From contig JASDDO010000014.1 of the NCBI GenBank assembly GCA_030015575.1, positions 165,945,911 through 166,009,910 on the forward strand: 64,000 bases of DNA, in the 5' to 3' direction. This stretch comes from Agapanthus africanus. Its lineage: Eukaryota; Streptophyta; Magnoliopsida; Asparagales; Amaryllidaceae. This document shows, piece after piece, positions 57,936-64,000 of this stretch. The notes below the pieces were generated by a model that was not told the DNA's origin, did no database searches, and worked only from the letters and a program-made list of their open reading frames with translations. The translations under genes were made by a program, and so were the position numbers. How positions within the stretch are numbered: the first letter of the stretch is position 1; each line of letters opens with the position of its first letter.

Positions 57936-58928
57936 TCAATCCCTCTGCGTACTATCTGGGCAGACGGATTGGTTGGAGCCTGTCAAGCGCAGGTTCGGAA
58001 CCACGCCAGATTTCTCTCTCGACTTTGGCTTCCGTGGATCGATAGAATAGGATCGCCTTTTCACCTCTTCGTCTGGAAGGGACGTAGAATGTCTGTAGCT
58101 CTTGCACACTATATGTCTCAAGCGCATCAAACTCTCTGTAGTGCTGCCACGAAACCATGGCGATCTGCAGACTCTGATCACCTCCAGTGAGGGCCTGCAT
58201 TGATGGACGGATTGAAAACACTGCGTTGACTTCATCTTCAGAGTCACTGCTAAAGACCAGAGTAGGGGTCGATGGTCCCGGCCTGTTGCATTGGGGCAGC
58301 CCCAAATAGTCTCTTCTTCCTCCTCGGTATCGCTCCCGAAGACCGGAATAGTAGTGATGGATTTTTGCTTATTCTCCGGTTTATGGCATCTTTCCGTGTC
58401 TTCGAAGTCTTGTAGGAAGTACTTGGCATCTTCGTATTTGTGGACTTCATTTACGGAGAATGGGTTTAGTTCCCCCATCACGATGTACTCGACACCATCT
58501 TTGAAATACTTCATACACTGATGTTGTATAGAAGGGATGATGTTGTACTCGTGTGACCAAGGCCTGCCGAGTAAAGCGTTGTAGCAGGTCTTGGCGTCAA
58601 TGACATGAAATTTGATGTTAGTGACGAGCAACCCAAAGCTTAACGTCAGTATTATAGACCCAAGCGTCCGTGATGACTGGGAGTCAAACCCGGAGATGGT
58701 GATTTTATCTCGAGCGAGGTGTTGAACGCTCATGCTGATTTCTTTTAACATCCTCATGTTTAGGAAGTTGATAGAAGACCCGTTGTCAACTAAAATCTTC
58801 CCTATCTTGATGTCATGGCAGTACCCGGTGACATACAGGGGACGGTTGTGCTCGCACGTTCCGAGGTGGAGATCTTCGTCGCCGAAAGTGATGTCAACTG
58901 TGTGCACTTCTTCCAGCTCGTCCTTCAT
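57936..58928 (-). pseudogene. Aspartic protease region of element A
   Basis: 330 codons open. Active site KILVDNGSSINFL at about residue 50, then LGRPWSHEYNIIPS typical of the flap-to-C-terminal part of Tat proteases. The enzyme would process the polyprotein. The final ~90 residues are out of family and probably frameshifted. Separated from the linker at 58992 by a stop. Confidence 0.82.
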
Positions 58929-58991
58929 CTTTTCTTCGGCAAGGAAAACTTGGAATAGCTCAGGCTCTTGTAATGCCCTGATCAGGGAATC

Positions 58992-60599
58992 TCATGCCTC
59001 TTTAGACAGGAGAAGGACATCCAAGATACTCAATTGTGAGGGTATCTTTCTAAGATGTGCCAGGACATTGTAATCCACCTTGTTCTTCTTGAGCGGGTCC
59101 TTGGCTGTGAGCTCTTCGATGACTCGATCATCGAGGGTGATATCCTCAGGGACTTTTTCCTTCCCCTTATCTTTTTTGTTCGATCCCTTGTTTGTAGGTC
59201 CAAGATTCTTTTCGGGCAACGTACGGTTGCGCAGCTGAATATTCTCATAGTTCTTCATCTCTTCCTCTTTTCCTGAGGTGGATTCTTTGAAGAGAGGGCC
59301 GAGGGCTATTTCTTCATCAGAATCGCTTCCGAAGATGAGAACTTGAGATCTCTTGGTATCAACCATGTGACAGTTGTCGGCAGTTCTTTTGCGCTCATCC
59401 GTCGTATTTCTCTGCTCCCGCCGAGTTTTGTGCTTCATCCGCTTGAAATGTTGTCGATGAGCAACGTATCCCTGCCACCATTTCTTGAAGGCATTGCATT
59501 CTTCAGTGGGATGAGTAACCTTCTGATGGTACAAGCAATAGCTCGGATGAACGTCCTCTTCGTCAAGGTACATACCGCCAGGAGTATCTCCTTTGAAAGG
59601 TGGTAGCTTCATTCCCACTGACAGGGCTTTAGCGAATCATTTCCTTGTCTTAAGCATGCTTTTGTCTGCCGCGGGCGTGCTTCGATCTGGTTGGAGTGCT
59701 TTATGACTTATCCCTACCATGACCACTTTAACTTGATGCCGACGCCTGGCCCTTTCGAATATGGCCATTTCACGCTCTTGATCAGCTTTGCTCTTCTGAC
59801 AGGCTTCATTCAGCAACATGTCAATCATCTCGTCCGACGGTTCCAAGGATTTTGACACCGATCCTGCCCCCAGCTCCTCTATATTATCTTATGATGCCGA
59901 GTGGGCTTCTTCGTCCTTTATTGGTGAATGAGAGATCATGTGACAACTTGCCACATAATCCTCGGGTTCTTCTGACGAGTCATTTTCTTCATCATTGTCA
60001 TTATCTCCGCTCTCAAGGATATGGCTGAGAAACTCTTGGAGTGTGACCGGGGTTCACGCCTTCTGGTTATATTCTTCCAGCACGTCAATATGCTTTTGCA
60101 GGTCCGTGCGTTTGTCGTCAGACTGCGCGGGCTTTTTGGTCTTCTACTTCTTCTTCGAAGACTTCGACGGCTGGGCCCGGGTATTTTTCCCATTGCTACC
60201 AACTCTCGGTGTTGGGCACTGTTTCAGCATTCCCTCAATGATCTCTGGCTCCAGCGAGCTTTTCCATCTGATTGCCGGACATGCTTGAAGATCCTTGAGT
60301 ATTCTCTTAGTCTTGTCTGAAAGAACAACTTCCCATGGAGTTTCCTCTATAAATGAGCATGACGCCCCCGGCGTGTCCACCTTTTTAGGAGCGTGCAGTT
60401 GTGGTGGGTTTACCCTCCAGTTTTTAGACAGCGCGAATTTGCTTTGTTGGTATTGGTCCTCAATCCAGTTTTTGAAGACGAAGCAATCTTCGATTGGGTG
60501 GCCCACTATTTGTTGGTAGGGGCAGTAATTAGGATTGTTGACGTCACCCGGTTGTAGTGGGTGTCTCGGATCTAGTAGAGTGATAAGCCTGTTGCGCAC
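58992..60599 (-). pseudogene. Gag C-terminal and linker region of A
   Basis: 60599-60144 has the knuckle-like CPYQQIVGHPIEDC followed by FKNW. 59858-59637 and 59618-58992 have a second one, CLYHQKVTHPTEEC. Highly charged linkers lie between. Stops separate the pieces at about 60140, 59930 and 59637. The C-x3-H/Q-x4-H-x4-C spacing resembles a zinc knuckle but is not the standard CCHC. Confidence 0.75.
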
Positions 60600-60815
60600 T
60601 GCCAGTTCGAACAGTCTTCTTGTTTTATCCTGAGGGAATGACTAAAGACGTCTCAGCTTTTCTCCGAATGTTCGCTGTTTATCGTTTTGGCGAGCAACTG
60701 GTTTCGGATCACTCGGTTGTTGCTGAGCGTTGGCGATGAAGGTCGCTTTCCCTTTTCCCCTTTCATTTCGAAGCTCCATTTTCGAGGAGGGCGGTCTATG
60801 GCCCATCTGGTCCAT

Positions 60816-62842
60816 TTAGGCCAGCTTGTCGATCAAGGCTTGGAAAGTGGTCGGCTTGAAAAACATCATAAACTGGGATATAGCCACCTGCGGATCAAGG
60901 GTCCCTATGAACATGCCCACAGCAGGAGCTTCTTCTATGCATTGTTCACATCTCGACCATAGGTTCCGCCACCGAATTGCATACTGAACCCAAGTCTTTC
61001 CTGGTTTCACTCTGGCATTGATAAACGCCGTGATTGGGGTGCGTTCGCTGGCGCTTGCAAAACGCTGGGTGAATAGTAGCTCCATTTCTGTAAACGTTTT
61101 GATGGAGTCATTCGGAAGCTCCGAGTACCATTCAAAAGCTATCTCCGCTAAACTGTCGACGAACTGGCGAAGTAGTAATTTGTCGTCGCCTCCGGTATTG
61201 CCGCACAGAGCCCTGAACTAAGCGACGTGTTGATGGGGGTTGCCTGTCCCCTTATACACGTGAAATTTAGGGATCGTATATCCCGGAGGATACTTAATTT
61301 GATCGTACCAGCTTAGATAGGGTCGCCAAGTTCTGACGACTTGGCCAGCGACTTTGCTTGCCTGATGAGCTCATATTTGTTGAGCTGTGTAGTCATCAAG
61401 CGCAGCTTTCGAGATCGTCTCCTCCCTGGCTGTTGATAGAGCTGGAAGAGGATTTGATGTCTTCCCTCTGTCGTCTTCAATGATTATTGGGGGATTTTCG
61501 GCAGGAGGGTCCAACTGGATCATCATCCCCACCATATCTTGGAACAAGAGCGCCATCTGTTTTATATTAGCCGCTTGTTCCGCGGCTTCTTTATCCTTCT
61601 TTTCGAGCATTCTTCGGAGGAACTCGGCGTCGGTTTCCTGCTCCTGGCGTTGATCCGATGATACTTCCGGGCTTTCCTTCTGCCCAGTGAGTGCGACCAT
61701 CTTCGCCAGCATCTCCTGGAGTTTCTGTTGTTGCTCCTGAGCCTTTGTTACGGACCGCGTAAGTGGTCGATGACCCCCAGAAGCACGGCTTTCCTCTTTG
61801 CCGGAAGCCATGTAGACGGTGTGCACTACCATGCCCCCAGACTTGGGGCGTTTAGGTTCAGTGCCCTTGAGATTTTTCGCAGACATAGGGATCTTCTCCG
61901 ATCTTCTCTTTTTATGAATGGTCAAAGTTGAGGGGGCTGCAACATGCACCCTTACAGACGACGCCTTATGTAGCATAGTGACGGGATGGTCTTCTTCTTG
62001 CCGAACCTTCATTTTCTTCGATCGGCGGGAGTAGTCTTCGTCGATTACAGAGTCTTGGACTCTTCGCCAGACCCTGTGGACTTTTTAGGATAGCCGCTGA
62101 GGGGGATGCTCCGGCTTCGCCTTTGTGATGTTTTCAGCAGGCGGAGGAGACCTTTTTAGTACGGCAATTGGAGAATTCTTGCGCACCCTCCTGAGCGGCT
62201 CAAAGTTGTTCCCAGTTGGAACAGCAGCATCAACTTCTACCATTGGAGCTGGTGGGGTCAGTCCAGAAGGGGAATTGCCCCCAGCTTTCCTCACTCGGCG
62301 CCAGTGACGACGTCGAGCATGTCGTGTAGCCGGTATCACCTCTATCGTGGGAATAGCTTCGGCATGCCCCCTGCTTTGAGGAGAGGCTGTTATTGGCGCC
62401 AGCCTGTCAAAGACTGACATCTACTGGGAAGGAATGGTCAACCTGTCGAAAGCCGACTTTCGAGTAGGTGAAGTAGTTTGGACGACTTCACCTGCAGCTA
62501 GAGTTGGGGTAGCCTTATCCGGTATTGCGAGCCTCTTTGCGGGCCCATTTGAGCTTAGGCTCAGCCTGTCGAAGACTGAGGCAGTGGATTTGGACGACCC
62601 GTTGAGAGGGGCCGTGGTAGTTGCAAGCCGATCGAAGACCGACTTCTTCGGAGCTTCCTGTGATGGTACTAGGGTGTTGAAGCTCATTGGGGGATCATGG
62701 TCCCGAAGAAAAATCCAGTGGTGGCCTGTGTCACCTGTTCCACCGACATTGCGTAGATAGAGGCCGCTTGGGGCCCGTAAGTCACTCCTCCAGACGGGAC
62801 GGAGCGGGAGTTGTTGTTGCAGTTGGTGCAGCTGGAAGCCAT
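60816..62842 (-). pseudogene. Gag N-terminal region of A
   Basis: Starts MASSCTNCNN at 62842 and is frameshifted near 62690. Repeated SVFDRL/AFDRL motifs follow (62640-62400), with a TAG just before MSVFDRLAP at 62421. 62012-61371 is a coiled coil (QEQQQKLQEMLAKMVAL). 61085-60816 is the capsid-like core (ELLFTQRFASASERTPI and FKPTTFQALIDKLA). The same order is seen in C. Confidence 0.85.
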
Positions 62843-62969
62843 TGATCTTCTTTTCTCTGCACGGGAGCAAGACACCAAATCTTAGTACCTCGGATCCAAG
62901 GGCAACCATATTAAACCGTGATTCGTTCGCGAACACGACACACAAAGTGTGGAGTGGAAAGAGGAAAAG

Positions 62970-62987
62970 GTCCCACCGGGCGTGCCA
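62970..62987 (-). promoter_or_regulatory. A primer-binding site
   Basis: Minus strand TGGCACGCCCGGTGGGAC, five bases after the LTR boundary at 62993. The TGG start fits a tRNA 3' CCA end; the tRNA is not assigned. Confidence 0.7.
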
Positions 62988-62992
62988 GAATC

Positions 62993-64000
62993 TGTTTACC
63001 GCCGGAAACCACGACCGGGACGTTTGGGACGTCTGGCCTGAATTTTGGTGGGCAGATGCTATTTGGTTTTATCTGTCTACCTCTTCGAAGATTCCAAGTT
63101 GATTTATGGCACCATGTATCGATGGTTTAAATAGATGCGGCCGTTGTAGCAGATTTCGTCAAATTCCTCCTCGTTATGAGGGGTTTTTTTTTTATTGTGG
63201 GGACGTTCTTCCCTGCAGGCGCAATCCCCTACAGTTAATTACGTTACCACGTAGCGATAATCACTTTCTCCTTCTCCAGATGTTCACTTCGTGTCGTGTG
63301 TGTTTGTTTTGTTTTAGGTTGCCCGTAAATTGTATACGGAGACTAATTTGCGTTGTCGCCCGTAGGGCGGGGATTAGTCCAAATCCGTATTTTCTTAGAT
63401 TTGGGTTTGGTTGATTTAAGGATCGTTAACCTCGTTTGAAATTAAGATCAATTTAAATGTTTGTTAAGGATACGTTAGTCTAAGTTTTAGACTAAGATCT
63501 ACTTAACGGGGGTTCAGGATCATTTTTGATCCAACGAAAGAGCATTTGGGCTCTATCGTTTTAGTTTAAGGACATTACGGTCCATTGGGTTTAAGGATAT
63601 CATAGTCCATGTTTAAGAACATCATAGTCCATGGAGTTTAGTTTAGGGACGTTGCGGTCCATTGGGCTTAAGGACATCATAGTCCATAGAGTTTAGTTTA
63701 GGGGCGTTGCGGTCCATTGGGTTTAAGGACATCATAATCCATGTTTAAGGACAGCATGGTCTATAGAGTTCAGTTTAGGGACGTTGCGGTCCATTGGGTT
63801 TAAGGACATCTTAGTCCCTGAAGTTTAGTTTAGGGACGATGCAGTCCATTGGGTTTAAGGACATCATAGTCCATGTTTAAAGACATCATAGTCAATAGAG
63901 TTTAGTTTAGGGACGTTGCGGTCCATTGGGTTTAAGGACATCATAGTCCATAGAGTTTCGGCTCATTGGTTTAGGGGTGCACCAAGTGTCTTGGTTATTG
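62993..64000 (-). repeat. A 5' LTR, partial
   Basis: Begins TGTTTACCGCCGG on the plus strand, matching C's TGTTCTCCGCCG. Only the first ~1 kb is in the window. It includes GGAC/GTCC repeats at 63550-63960 in longer ~60-bp units (GTTTAGGGACGTTGCGGTCC then GTTTAAGGACATCATAGTCC). Confidence 0.9.

Larger units (their letters stand above)
573..64000 (-). mobile_element. Element A: outermost Tat-lineage Ty3/gypsy retrotransposon, interrupted three times
   Basis: A is read right to left: 5' LTR (62993 onward, runs off the window), primer site (62970-62987), gag, protease, RT and the first part of RNase H (to 55357), then the rest of RNase H and integrase (28141 down to 26339), 3' noncoding DNA (26338-24635 and 2147-795), and the last exon of an antisense gene (573-794). 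Insertions D (2148-24629) and C (28147-55351) have TSDs CGTAT and AACGC and are removed for this reading. About 13.7 kb of A is inside the window. The gag with repeated SVFDRL motifs, the D-N-G protease and the absence of a chromodomain fit the Tat lineage (inference). All its genes carry stops or frameshifts, so it is the oldest layer and is not self-sufficient. Confidence 0.85.

Overview
The window is plant nuclear heterochromatin-type DNA made entirely of nested LTR retrotransposons. I see no host gene, rRNA or functional tRNA gene. The evidence is Ty1/copia and Ty3/gypsy proteins of plant type (copia YMDD reverse transcriptase, Athila-like and Tat-like gag/protease, a plant mobile domain protein), an initiator-Met primer site, an Asp-tRNA-type primer site, and short GT-AG introns. 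The species cannot be named from this sequence; an angiosperm is the natural inference.

Nesting, read from LTR ends and 5-bp target-site duplications (TSDs). The outermost unit is element A, a large Tat-lineage Ty3/gypsy element on the minus strand. Its 5' LTR runs off the right edge (62993-64000), and its 3' end and 3' LTR lie beyond the left edge. A is broken by three insertions. (i) F, an LTR end at 1-572, sits in A's antisense gene. (ii) D, a Ty1/copia element (2148-24629, plus, TSD CGTAT), sits in A's 3' noncoding region. (iii) C, a relative of A (28147-55351, minus, TSD AACGC), sits inside A's RNase H coding sequence. D's 5' LTR is itself split by E (2332-14575, minus, TSD AGCCC), a gag-only Ty3/gypsy element in a tandem form with three LTRs and two internal regions. 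C's 3' LTR is split by B (28290-36904, minus, TSD GGATG), an Athila-like element with gag and protease only. Removing the insertions joins A at 2147/24635 and at 28146/55357, and the RNase H frame is then continuous across the C site.

Coding content. D has an intact pol (19240-22512) but no recognisable gag. E has one intact gag (9677-11020) that needs a 69-bp intron to be removed, and one decayed copy. B has gag-protease in a single frame with five in-frame stops. A has decayed gag, protease, RT, RNase H and integrase. C has lost protease to integrase but keeps gag and a long antisense gene on the plus strand (about 40000-44991). That gene encodes a plant mobile domain protein and has its own TATA box, a 5'-UTR intron and at least six further introns, all in the orientation opposite to the retrotransposon genome.

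The most unusual feature is the noncoding DNA of the A/C family. Its LTRs and 3' regions are built from chains of short, nearly perfect hairpins with different stems, and stem arms change together between copies. They also carry 71-bp and 77-bp satellite arrays loaded with CACGTG G-boxes around two divergent promoters. Element-to-lineage assignments are from motif recognition and should be read as inference; boundaries and TSDs are read directly.
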